Assembly: GCA_018257865.1 (NCBI GenBank)
Contig: JAEUBA010000204.1
Span: 1 to 25,858, forward strand
Direction: 5' to 3'
Length of the DNA stretch: 25,858 nt
Origin: Stereocaulon alpinum
Lineage: Eukaryota > Ascomycota > Lecanoromycetes > Lecanorales > Stereocaulaceae
The position numbers and the translations under genes are program-made. This document shows, piece by piece, positions 1 through 9,755 of this stretch (position 1 is its first letter; every line of letters starts with the position of its first letter). The notes beneath the pieces are model-generated. The model was given only the letters and a program-made list of their open reading frames with translations. It searched no databases and was not told the DNA's origin.

Positions 1-1500
1 GTAATAATAACTATTAATAGCGAAGATTTAACTAAGAGGATACTAAAAGACTTATTAAAGGATAAAGTTATATCTAAAATCTATAAAGATATTAATAGCT
101 ATAACTTATTTAGAAAAATAGATCTAAGACTACTAACCTTTTAAGAATAGATTTATATCCCTATAGGTACTTAAGGAGAAATTTTTAGGATATACTATAA
201 AGTAGAGAGCTCCGGTAGATACTAAGGGATTAAAAAGATACTTAAGAAGATATCTCGCAACTTCTACTTCCTTAGGATATAAAAATATATTAAGGATCGT
301 ATTAATAAATATAATATATATATTAGGACGAAGTATTCTCGATATAAGCCTTATAGAGAGTTAAAATCGCTAGTAATCTTAGATAGTCCGTAGAAAAGTA
401 TTATATAGGATTTTATTATTAAGCTCCTAAAGTTAAAGGAACGACTAATAGGTATATATTATAATACGATTTTAGTAATTAATAATAGACTAACTAAGAT
501 AGCGTATTTTATACTATATAAGGAAGTATTAGACGTAGAAGATCTAGCGTACGTATTCTTATAAACGGTAGTAGCTAACTATAGGCTTCCTTAAGAGATT
601 ATCTTAGATTAAGATAAGCTCTTTACCTCTAAGTTTTAGAGATCGTTAATAGATATAATAGGAATTAAGATAAAGATAAGTATAGTATTCTATCCGTAGA
701 CTAATAGTTAGATAGAAAGAACTAACTAAACGCTAGAGTAGTATCTTTAGTATTATATTAACTACTAATAGGATAATTAGGTATCCTATCTACTAGTCGC
801 GCAGCTAGTATATAATAGATTATTATCTAACCTAATAGGTATAATACTATTCTAGGCTAACTATAGTTTCGAACCTTATATAATATTACTACTAGGGGGG
901 ATTAAACTAAAGGCCTAGAGAGTAACTATCGCTACTTAGGAAATAGTACGGATCTATTAAAAATTATAGAAGGACTTATAATTCCTAAGTAACCGCTTAG
1001 TAATATATTATAATCGAAAATATTTGAAAGGACCGAATATTTCTAAAGGGGATAGGGTATATCTTCTTTATAGAAATTTTAAAACTAATAGGCCTAGTAA
1101 TAAGCTTAACTATATAAAGCTAGGACCGTTCCTTATAAAGGAACGTAAAGGGGATATAAACTATATACTAGATCTCCCTTAGTTAATAAGGAAGTACTTA
1201 GTATTCTATATATCCTTACTAGAGAAAGTAGACCCTAAAATACTACTACGGACTATACCGCTCCTCCTAGATTAGGACGAAGAGGAGTATAATATCGAAG
1301 AAATTCTAGATTATTAGGTTATCGAAGGGAAAAGGAGGTATTTAATTAAGTAGTTAGACTATAATTATTTAGAGAATATATAGGAGTTACCTTTAGTACT
1401 TAATTACCCTAAGAAGCTAGTAGAGTTCTAGGTTTAGAACCCTAAAACTATAAGAATATCTTAGAGGTCTATAGGGAAGAGTTAGCTAGCGCGTTAGGGG
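1..1500 (+). pseudogene. E0: Ty3/gypsy chromovirus pol, 3' part (integrase + chromodomain), RIP-degraded
   Basis: Read in frame 1 through many TAA/TAG codons, this is the C-terminal part of a gypsy polyprotein whose 5' part lies left of the window. About 190-330 is the HHCC zinc-binding region of integrase (ISRNFYF, RTKYSRYKPY), with Tyr where Cys/His are expected. The catalytic core follows: Asp at 409-411 (read *DFII), Asp at 607-609 (LD*DKLFTSKF) and Glu at 715-717 (IERTN). All are in one frame with D-D(35)E spacing, so the triad survives. The C-terminal integrase region runs to about 1200. A chromodomain follows at about 1280-1430 (YNIEEILDY, RRYLIKWLDY, TWELP read with stops at Trp positions). 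Chromodomains on gypsy integrases are known to direct insertion to marked chromatin. No indel was found over 1.4 kb. The natural stop is uncertain, between about 1460 and 1510. Confidence 0.85.
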
Positions 1501-1815
1501 AGGTAGTATTATTTACTACCTTCTTTACCTCCTATACCTTTTCTAGTTCCTCTAGTCTCTCTAAATTCTCTATATCTAAAAGTCCTTTATTAAAGAGTTT
1601 CTGTTTACGCTCTTTAAGGAAATAATACTAAGTATATATACGTTTTAATTTTTATTTCTTAGAAACTAGAAGCTTTATAGCTACGTCTATAGCTGCTTCT
1701 ACTTTCTCTTCCTCTTTCTCTAATTTAGCTATCGCTTAGTTAATGCTATCGAAATATATAATAGGTTTAGTAGGTTGATAGCTTCTACCCGAACGAATAT
1801 ACTTAATATACTTAG
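1480..1815 (-). pseudogene. Antisense coiled-coil reading frame in the E0 3' region
   Basis: On the minus strand a protein-like frame starts near the E1 insertion and runs down to about 1480. It reads roughly KPIIYFDSIN*AIAKL, then a Glu/Lys-rich heptad-like stretch, then LKERKQKLFNKGLLDIENL and LERLEELEKV. There are few stops, all explicable as RIP of Gln or Trp codons. The pattern (a charged helix of about 30 residues, a basic turn, a second helix) suggests a coiled coil. It lies opposite the 3' untranslated region of E0, downstream of the chromodomain. I recognise the general type, small coiled-coil proteins associated with fungal transposable elements, but cannot assign a function. The frame seems to continue past the E1 target site into 9261 onward, so E1 may have split it. 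It could also be chance openness on the antisense strand, but the helix-like composition argues against that. Confidence 0.45.
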
Positions 1816-1854
1816 AAGAAAGAGATAATATACGGTATTCCTTCTAGGAATACG

Positions 1855-1859
1855 TATAC
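1855..1859. repeat. Target site duplication of E1, left copy (TATAC)
   Basis: TATAC immediately precedes the left LTR of E1 and recurs immediately after the right LTR at 9256-9260. A 5-bp duplication is the size made by Ty3/gypsy integrases. It shows that the sequence left of 1855 and right of 9260 was contiguous before E1 arrived. Confidence 0.9.
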
Positions 1860-1989
1860 TGTTAGGATTATAAGCGTAGTAAAAGATGTTTATTTAGTTA
1901 TCCTATAGAATTCTGCTAAGTATAAATTAGTAGCCCTAACCCTAAGGGTTCTAAGCGAGTAGGGTAAGTAAAGTAAGTAATCCGTAATA
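1860..1989 (-). repeat. E1 3' LTR (130 bp)
   Basis: It begins TGTTAGGATT and ends CCGTAATA on the plus strand, which fits TGTTA...TAACA termini with the last C changed by RIP. It differs from the right LTR at five positions. Four are CpA/TpG to TpA type and one is a C/A transversion. It contains CCCTAACCCTAAGGG, which is shared by both LTRs. Confidence 0.95.
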
Positions 1990-2001
1990 ATATCCCCCTA
2001 A
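1990..2001 (-). other. E1 polypurine tract
   Basis: On the minus strand TAGGGGGATAT directly abuts the 3' LTR. This is where plus-strand DNA synthesis is primed in LTR elements, and its position fixes the orientation of E1 as minus. Confidence 0.75.
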
Positions 2002-2049
2002 TAAGAAATAGTCCTATCGCTCTTAATAGTCTTATATTAAGCGCTGCGC

Positions 2050-2175
2050 TATAGAAGGATATTATAGAAGGATATTATAAGTAGAGATACCTAATATAAG
2101 CAGAGCTATAGAAGGATATTTAAAGTAGGCGGTAGAAGGATATTATAAGTAGAGTTATAGAAGGATATTATAAGC
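2050..2175. repeat. Short tandem repeat between E1 pol and its polypurine tract
   Basis: The core AGAAGGATATT occurs five times (near 2053, 2067, 2109, 2133, 2160), mostly within units of about 24 bp such as TAGAAGGATATTATAAGTAG. The repeat lies in the 3' untranslated region of E1. Unit spacing is irregular. No coding role is visible. Confidence 0.8.
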
Positions 2176-2254
2176 GACTTAGTAAGTAAGATTAACTAAT
2201 AGCCTTTTTAGGACGTCTACGTCCTCTCTTTAGTAGTAGTAAGGGTAAGTCTAA

Positions 2255-5200
2255 TTATTATTAGTAGCCTTTATGTCTAGGACGTATTATATAGTAATCT
2301 TTATATTCGGTAATAAGGCGCTTTACCTTTTAGAGGTTATTAATATTATACTAGCGGTTCTAATAGTAGGAGTAGCCCTTCTACTTTATAAGGTATTATA
2401 GCTTTCTTCTAGCTATTCTCTTCCCTAAAAGGTATTTAATTTTATATTTAGGCGCCTCCTTACTAGCAGCGGAGATAGGTAGCGGATTAGATAGCTAAGG
2501 ATAATAGAAAGAATCCTCCTCTAAAGGTAAGGGTTTAAGATAGGCTATTAATATAATAGGATAAATTCGTATTATTAGCGGTAAGTTAAGCTTATATATA
2601 AGGGGACTAATAGCCCTCTTAATAGTAAATAGTCCTACCCTCTAATAGGATAGCTTATAGTTATCTAAGCTTAGAATCTTATACCCCCTATATAGCTAAA
2701 GGTATACTTAGGAGCCCTTCTTTAATATAATAGGTTTATAAGTACTATTATACCTTACTTTAGTAGTAGTATTAGTAAAGGCTATAGCCTCCTCTACTTC
2801 CTTTTAACGGATACTCCGGAGGCGGCGAAGATCCTTAATAGGTAGGTTAGCGAGTATATTTAAGGAGTTATATACCTTAAAGCTATATATAAGTTCGTTA
2901 GGAGCCTGCCCTATCGTAGTATTAGCCGAATTATTTAAACTGCCTTAAATAAACGGCAAGAATTCAGTCTAGTTAGCGTTAGGATAGGAAGTTAAGAGGT
3001 AGTATAGCGTAATTTCTACTATCTAATTAATACGTTCTAACTAACTATCTATCTATAGATAGTAGGCGGTTAATATAAGTAGAGAAGTCCCTAACTTCTC
3101 GAATATAAACCTCTAGAAAGATAATATAAATTTAGGATCCCTATCCGAAATTATTATAACTAGAATACCCTAGTTATACCTAATTAGCGCTATTATAATA
3201 GTATATATCTATTCTTTCGCTCCCTACTTTTCCTATCTAGGGAGCAGCAGTACCCTCTTCGTACTCTTATATATAATTATAAAAAGATAGTTAAAGCTCC
3301 CTGCTATATAAGCTATAGGTATTAATACTAGGATAAAATCTATAGTAATAGTATAGAATAGCGTTATAGAATAAGGTATTAGTATAAGGGCGCTATATAG
3401 CGGGTATTACTTTATTTAATTCAGCTAGTATTCTAGATAATAATAGATATACTATTTTAGCGAATTACTTAGTCTCCGAATATATAGAGAACTAGTAATT
3501 TGCTTATATAACCTATAAAAACCGCTATACGTATACTTATTATACGCTATATTAAAGACTTCTTTATATATAGACTTAGGAATATATACGCGTTAGGTAC
3601 CGTCTGCGCTATAGAAGTAGATAAGGCTATTATTATAGCTAAATCTAGTACCTCCGTCTTTAACTTTAGTTAGTAGTACTAACCCTAGGGTTAAAATTAT
3701 AGTAGCTTCCTTACCCTCTAAAGAACTTATATCTCTAAGCTTAGGATTAACTACCTTAAGTATTTATTACTATTACGACTCCTTAGTATAGCCGTCTATT
3801 ATTTTTTAGCGGAATTCCTCTAATATTTTAACTAAGGTAGCCGAATAAGTAGCTAGTTAATCTATTATAAGGTTATTAAGAATATTAGTACTTTCGACTA
3901 TTATAGTACTAAGAAGATAACTTAGGGCGTTAGGTACTAAGTAGATCTTACTAGGGCGGTAGCGCACGTTAAGACTAAATTATAATAAGTATTAGGAGGC
4001 CCTAATAAGCCGTAAATTTAGCTTATCTATACTTAATAATATTAATATCGTCTGCTACGCAATCTCTATAGCGGCGGTATAGTTAGTAAAGATAATAGCA
4101 GTATATACCCTAGCTCCTAATTTAATAAGATATTATATCTTCCGAACTAGCTAGATAATACCTATAACCTTAAGCTTAATAGGCTAGTAGTTCTATTCCG
4201 CCGCAGAAAGTAATTTATTAAGGAATATAATAAGTTAAATATACTACCGTAGAAACTCTATAGCCTTTCCTTCTTTTATTACGCTAGCTATATTAGGATC
4301 TCCTTTAATATAATATATAATAGTACCGATTCTATACTCTTTAGAAGTATTAATATCTAAAAATAATAGACGTTTAGGGTTAAAATAGTATAGGAAGGTA
4401 GGATTATAGAACCTTTCTTAAATAAGCTTAAATAACTTAAGTTTAATATTAGTAGGTAACTTAATTTCCTTCCGAACGAATAATTTGCGGGTATAACCGG
4501 CTTTTAGTAATCCTTTTAGTATATTTATTTTTAACGCCTATAATAGCGCTATAATCTAGGCGTAGTAGGGTATATATATCTAAAGCTATCCTATAAGACT
4601 AAGATACCGCTTTAGCTTACTAAGATTTCGTAGAAACTATAGCCTATATAAGGCCTTAATCTTCTCTTCTTCTATAGTAAGTCCTAAGCCGTTAACCCGC
4701 TAGCTAAGTAGGGTAATAGAAGGATAGCTAATAAAGGCCTTTAAAGGCTTTAGCTATATTCTAAGAGCTTAAAATTTATTAAATATAGCTCTTAGATACT
4801 AAAGGTACTCCTCTAAGGTAGTAGAGTAGACTACTACGTTATTAATATAGGTATAGTAGTACTAACGGAAGTCTTAAAGTAATAGATCTATTCGCCTTTA
4901 TATATATAGAGGCGAGTTATAAAAACTTAGTATAATAATATTAAATAATTCCTAACCTCTATATATAATAATAGTAAACTTATATTAATCCTCTTTAGCT
5001 ATAAGCTACTAAAAGAAAAAACTAGTATAGTTAATTACGGAGATATATTAATAGCCCTATACTACTAAGATAATATCTATCTATAGGGGTAATAGGTAGA
5101 AATCCTTTACTATAATAGTATTAAGGCCTCTAATATTAATAACTACTCTACCCTTTCGTTAGGTAGTTCCGTCGATATATACTATTCGCTATACGACGAA

Positions 5201-6300
5201 TACTAGGAAACCGAACGGAGTTAGCTAAGTAGTCTAGTTAATTCGACCTTATTTATATAACTTATTAAATTCTTTATTAACGAAGTCTCAATCCTTCTAG
5301 CTGAGTAGATAGACTTTCATTATCAGCTTAGTAGACTACTATCTATTAACTAAGGGGATTCGCAATTACTCCTCTAGTAGGATATCGATTATACTAATAG
5401 CTTTAGACTAGACTTCCGGAAAGTTATTATATACCCTAGAGAGTGCCGATACTTTAGGAGATTCTTCCGGACTATAGATAGTAACGCTATTAGGAAGACG
5501 AACTATTTTAGCTATACTAGCCACCTTAACTACTACGTTAGGCTACTAGCTAGCAAGCTCGTAGTCCTCTATATTAGTAGCGTAGTAACCTTCCTCCTTA
5601 AGCTTAGTTACTAGTCCTAGGCGAGTATACTAGGGTATAACGATAGGAGTATTACTATTATTTCGTACTTAGATAAAGGATATATTAGAGTTAACTATAT
5701 AGGCGTAGATAGCTCCTACTTAGCGGAGACTGCTTATATTACTATTATACTTAGGTTAGAAACTAAAGTCTCTTCCTACTAGTAGTACGCCTACAACCTT
5801 AATAGGCACTTATATAAGGGCGTATAGTTAAATTATTACTTTTCCGCGAGACCGAATAGGCCGCTGAACCTTACTATTCGGCTTTAGAGTAACTAAAATA
5901 GGTACTATAATACCCTTATAACTTCTAATTATTAAAAGCTTAGTATCGATATTAGCGCTTATCCTTTTAGGTCTAATAATATTAATACCTATAAGGACCT
6001 TAGCCTTAAGTTTATCTATAATATAAACCTTATAAGTAATTATAGTAGTTACCGCCTTTTTAAAGACGGTCTTACTAGGGATATAGAAGTCTAGTATAGC
6101 GAAGGTATTATACTAATATATAGTATCTCCTACGCTACGTACGTTAATTAAGTTAGTAAGTATTTAAACCCTAGTATCTAGATATTATTCCTTAAGGAAC
6201 GCCCTATTAATTAGGGATATAGTATATCTAGTATTATAGTAGATGACTAAGACTAGGCTATTCTATACTATCTATAGAGATAGTTCTATATAATACTAAT
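2255..6300 (-). pseudogene. E1 pol: protease, RT, RNase H, integrase, chromodomain (RIP-degraded)
   Basis: All domains lie in one minus-strand frame, continuous with gag. Protease is at about 6240-5930. Its catalytic codon (6233-6235) reads Asn-Thr-Arg in place of Asp-Thr/Ser-Gly, followed by SLINRAFLKE, and it ends near KAKVLIGINIIRP. Reverse transcriptase spans about 5310-4600, with the YxDD box at 4838-4849 reading YINN, then VVVYSTTLEEYL. RNase H follows at about 4560-3900 (preceded by YIPYYA). The integrase zinc-binding region is at about 3640-3430 and the core has Asp 3338-3340, Asp 3143-3145 and Glu 3035-3037, giving D-D(35)E. The C-terminus at about 2440-2260 (LGKRIARRKL*YLIK*KGY) resembles a chromodomain. 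The positions I checked from 6235 to 2428 differ by multiples of three, so decay was by point mutation without net frameshift. Stops are TAA/TAG at Gln/Trp positions. The natural end is probably at 2255-2263. Confidence 0.9.
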
Positions 6301-6399
6301 TACGAAACCCGTAGCTAGGGTTAACCTCTACTGGTATAGTAGACCGAATAATATTAGTAGAGGCTTCAGCTAGGAAGGAATTAGTAGGGTTCTTTAAAG

Positions 6400-9060
6400 G
6401 CTTCTATAGGTTATAATACTCGCGTATATACCTATACAGCTTATTATTAGAAGGGTAGACTTATTTATAACGTTAATAGGTATATTCTACCGCAGGTATA
6501 ATATAATTAATATTAGTAGTAGTTCCTTTATAGCTACTATTCTCCTACCCTTTAGCGGTAATATTATTATAGTTATTATACTAATCCTCCGCAAGAGTAT
6601 CCTATAGCTCTTCTTCTTCGTTAGCGATATAGGTACCTTAAGCCTTATAATAGAATAGCCGGCTTTTATTCTACTAGCCTTATACGTTTCTTTATCTATA
6701 TCCTTATATATACCCTTAACTATAGCTACGACGGTTAGTAGGCCCTGCGGGCTAATTTAGCTAGTCGTTAGGCCCTTACTTAGTATTACTAGCCGTAATT
6801 TATAACGGCTATTATAGCGGTACCTGCGGTATTAGCTACGGGGCGTTTACTATATATAGATTTTTCTGCTACTAATTACTATAAGTATATAGTTACTATG
6901 GGGAGTACGGCTAGAACTGCCTAGGAGTAGCCCTATAACTAGAAGAGAATTAGCCTAATTAGCTAGTATACTAACGGAATAGAAGGCGACGATTATTATT
7001 ACTTAGTTACTAATATTATAGTTAATTTATAGACGCTTAAGCTGTTTCTAGCCTATAAGCGTATTTATTATACTATACTTCTTTTATATCTTCTAGCTTA
7101 TTAATAAAGTCTGTTATTATTATTCTATCTAAGGGCCGCTGTATATATCCTTATAAGTTAGGATATATCTTATTCTATATAAAGGTAAGCTGAGCGGAAG
7201 TAGTAGAGATACTAGCGTCCTTTATATTACGGATTATAGCGCTAACGAACTATACTATCTTACGGCCTTATCTAGTATTATTAATTATATAGTAGTCGTC
7301 CTCTAAGGCCTTAAGTACGCTTAACTAGGTACGCTTAAAGTAATGGAATAAGAAGTATTCCTAACGTTCTAATCTATATCCTTCTTATATATATTCGCGT
7401 TCGACTTTAGAGAGCGTGCCTATCTACTAGTCCTAAGTACTACTACGCAAGTATTTATTAAGATTCCGGCGGACTAATCTAGGTATCTTTATACTAGTAA
7501 CGTCCTTAAAGGTATCGATAAATAGGTATATATTCTAATAGAATATCTTATTGCTAATATTAGTAATATCTCCAGCTGGAGTACTACTAGATACCTTAAG
7601 ATATAGATTAAAATATCTAATCTCCTCCAGCCGGAAATAATTATCCTTACCCCTATTTCTAAGGCGACCAGCCCCTTCTAATCTATTAGAATTATATAGG
7701 GACTTAGGGTCCCTTCTATAATCTTCCTATCTTTATAAACGACTCCTTTAGTATAGGTTTAGTTTATCGCTAGGGTTATTATTATAGTACTGTTAAAGCT
7801 ATAAGCGCGATCTAAGATAATCCGCTAAAGTACGTTAAGACCGAATATAATTACTAGAATTTTAGTAACAGCGTTCCTAATTAGGCGACCTATAGCGGGA
7901 ATAACCTTAATTATTATAAGGAGTCTCCGCCTAATCTAGCCTCCTTTATATAGAGGACTAACCATTTTTATCTATAATAGCTCTAAATACTAATCGAATT
8001 ACTTTAAGCTAGCGGGGAGTAAAAGGGACTTCTTTATTATTACCTAAAGTAGGCTAACTATTATCGGCTATTAGTAGATCCTAAGGTATAGACTTAGTAG
8101 ATCTATAAGGCTATACCTACTAAGGGCTAAGAAGACTCTTAGGGAACTCGCTAGGGATAGACTACTAATACTAATAACGGTTATAATAAGCTACTAGAGT
8201 ACTGATAATATTTTTATCTAACTCTTCTTCCAGCTACTACTAGTAGACGATGTTATTATTAAGCTAAGATACCTCTTTAATAAATCTTTTAACAGCCGTA
8301 GTAATAAGTATACGGTTAAGAACCTAGCTGCTAGGGTAACCTATACTAGCAGGGGTCTTACTATAGGTGCGGGTATAACGATCTCGACTTAGGTCCGAAC
8401 TAATTAGCGAAGGAGGGCGGTAGTCTTCTAGCTAGGCGTAGAGAGCTACTATACTAGTAGTAAGGATAATAGATTCCTCTAAAAGATACCGCTTAAAGGG
8501 GGACTTAGTTTAATTAAAATAATTAATCTAGTATCCTAATAGGACGCTATAAAGTAATAGGTTAGGAATAATTTACTAATCTAAATTAAGGCTAACTAAA
8601 GAGATTCCGTTAGGAGAGGGCGCTAGGATAAAGGTATTATATTAATAGCTTCTAAGTATATTAAAACGTAGGGTTACTGCCGCCTAGAAGGTAGTATTAC
8701 TAAAGGAAGGGATTATAATAAAGTAGATCTCTTCTACTAAAGTAGGAGGCGACTTCCCTTAGTAGGGTAGGCCTAAGGCGGAAGGTACGCTATACCTTAG
8801 TCCTTCTAACTTCGCTTATACTAGTAAGTAGGTAGGGTAAGGCGACTTATTAATAATAGTATAGGTATTCCTAGCTCTTATCTTATCTTTCTTTAGTCCT
8901 TAAAGACTGCGGGAGGTTATTAAGCTAGTAATAGCTTATAATAGTTCGTAGGTATTCGTTACTACGGAGTAAATAGTAGCGGAGTAAGTAGTAGCGGAAG
9001 TATTAAAACAGCTATATAGCGAGAACGAACGATTATTAGTATTAATAGGGTATTCCCTCT
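6400..9060 (-). pseudogene. E1 gag with C-terminal C2H2 zinc finger (RIP-degraded)
   Basis: This is the N-terminal part of the E1 polyprotein, in the same frame as pol. The clearest Gag-like part is about 7620-7020, with ALEDDYYIINNTR near 7300, TTSAQLTFI near 7185 and an acidic DFINKLEDIKEV helix near 7090. This is the arrangement of gypsy capsid proteins. A C2H2 zinc finger follows at about 6414-6478, read Y-*-R-Y...YPSNNKLYRYIREY. The two Cys and two His positions are all Tyr, with Cys-x2-Cys, 12 residues, His-x3/5-His spacing. The stretch 9060-7650 stays in frame and is Pro/Ser-rich with RIP-type stops, and I recognise no domain there. The true start cannot be fixed because ATG codons are gone. 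It may lie close to the PBS, around 9050-9110. Confidence 0.7.
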
Positions 9061-9109
9061 ATCTAGTAAGCTATTTAATAACAGCTTATAGTGCGTATAG
9101 TATAGTATA

Positions 9110-9123
9110 GCCCGTTACTACTA
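9110..9123 (-). other. E1 primer binding site
   Basis: On the minus strand, two bases after the 5' LTR, comes TAGTAGTAACGGGC. A PBS normally begins TGG, and TAG is TGG after RIP. The same 14 bases follow the 5' LTR of E3 at 14385-14398, again after a 2-base gap. The primer would be a host tRNA ending in the complement, about GCCCGTTACTACCA. I cannot say which tRNA. Confidence 0.7.
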
Positions 9124-9125
9124 AA

Positions 9126-9255
9126 TGTTAGGATTATAAGCGTAGTAAAAGATATTTATTTAGTTATACTATAGAATTCTGCTAAGTATAAATTGGTAGC
9201 CCTAACCCTAAGGGTTCTAAGCGAGTAGGGCAAGCAAAGTAAGTAATCCGTAATA
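9126..9255 (-). repeat. E1 5' LTR (130 bp)
   Basis: It matches 1860-1989 at 125 of 130 positions with no gaps. This copy keeps CA or TG at four positions where the other has TA (for example GGGCAAGCAAAG against GGGTAAGTAAAG, and on one site the reverse strand equivalent), and at one of these sites the pattern is G/A. It is therefore slightly less mutated than the 3' LTR. It is followed by the TATAC duplication. Confidence 0.95.
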
Positions 9256-9260
9256 TATAC
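9256..9260. repeat. Target site duplication of E1, right copy (TATAC)
   Basis: Identical to 1855-1859. See the left copy. Confidence 0.9.
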
Positions 9261-9395
9261 CTTAGATATAATACTATAGCTACTAAGCTAACCTAGGAAA
9301 TATAATCTATAAGTTATTAACGACGGTTAGATAGTATAGGGAATATTAAGGAAGTAAGGTTTCTTTAAGACAAAGATTCCTTAATAAGGGGATAA

Positions 9396-9719
9396 TATTA
9401 TAGGTCTAGGCGTAATAAGGAATATACTAGGCGAGGTAGCTTAGGGACTGCTATTAAGTAACTAATTATAGTAATTATAGTAATTATAGGGCGCGACTAC
9501 TACGCCTACGGCGACTAGTTATAATAGTTATAATAGTTATAGGGTATAATTAGGGCGACTTAGAGGAGTATAGGGTTCCTCCCTTAAATATATAAAGAAG
9601 GGTTTTCTTTTAGTAGAATATTTTCTTATCTCCTTATATTTAACTTATATAATAGAGAGGAGTCTTAGCTGAAGATAATTTAATAACTATCTATCTCTAT
9701 TACCTTCTAGTGCTTAATA
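9396..9719 (+). repeat. Probable LTR, best explained as the 3' LTR of E0
   Basis: This 324-bp stretch begins TATTATAGG and ends CTTAATA, which fits TGTTA...TAACA after RIP. It is preceded by a purine-rich tract (AATAAGGGGATAATA, 9382-9395) that could be the polypurine tract. Inside are two sets of short direct repeats (ATTATAGTA near 9464-9488 and TTATAATAG near 9515-9541) and a TATA-like box. Removing E1 places it about 670 bp downstream of the E0 chromodomain, on the same strand, which is where the E0 3' LTR should be. The partner LTR is outside the window, so the ends are inferred from termini alone. A solo LTR of another element is the alternative. Confidence 0.45.
9588..9598 (+). promoter_or_regulatory. 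TATA-like box in the probable E0 LTR
   Basis: AATATATAAAG lies in the middle of the putative LTR, downstream of the short direct repeats and before a T-rich tract. This matches the usual position of an LTR promoter (U3/R boundary). It is suggestive only, because TA-rich motifs are abundant after RIP. Confidence 0.3.
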
Positions 9720-9755
9720 CACTGTGTGATTTACCCGCAGGAGTTAAACCACCCC
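9720..9755. other. Short island with intact CpA/TpG between E0 LTR and LINE-A
   Basis: About 36 bp containing CACTGTGTGATT and CCGCAGGAGTTAAACCACCC. The density of CA/TG is unlike the sequence on either side. It may be single-copy flank of E0 or part of the LINE-A insertion site. No gene is visible. Confidence 0.5.

Larger units (their letters stand above)
1860..9255 (-). mobile_element. E1: complete Ty3/gypsy LTR retrotransposon, RIP-inactivated
   Basis: This is a 7,396-bp element on the minus strand, bounded by two 130-bp LTRs (5' LTR 9126-9255, 3' LTR 1860-1989) and a perfect TATAC duplication. It has a primer binding site at 9110-9123, a polypurine tract at 1990-2001 and one long Gag-Pol frame between. 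Domain order on the minus strand is Gag, C2H2 zinc finger, aspartic protease, reverse transcriptase, RNase H, integrase, chromodomain. This order (RT before integrase) defines Ty3/gypsy. The element sits inside the 3' region of E0, so E0 is older. Catalytic residues of protease and RT are lost (Asp to Asn) and ATG codons are absent, so it cannot be active. Confidence 0.95.

Noticed and set aside
1924..1950. CCCTAACCCTAAGGG in the E1 LTR as a telomeric repeat
   Set aside because: It occurs identically in both LTRs, so it is LTR sequence with about two hexamer-like units, not telomere.
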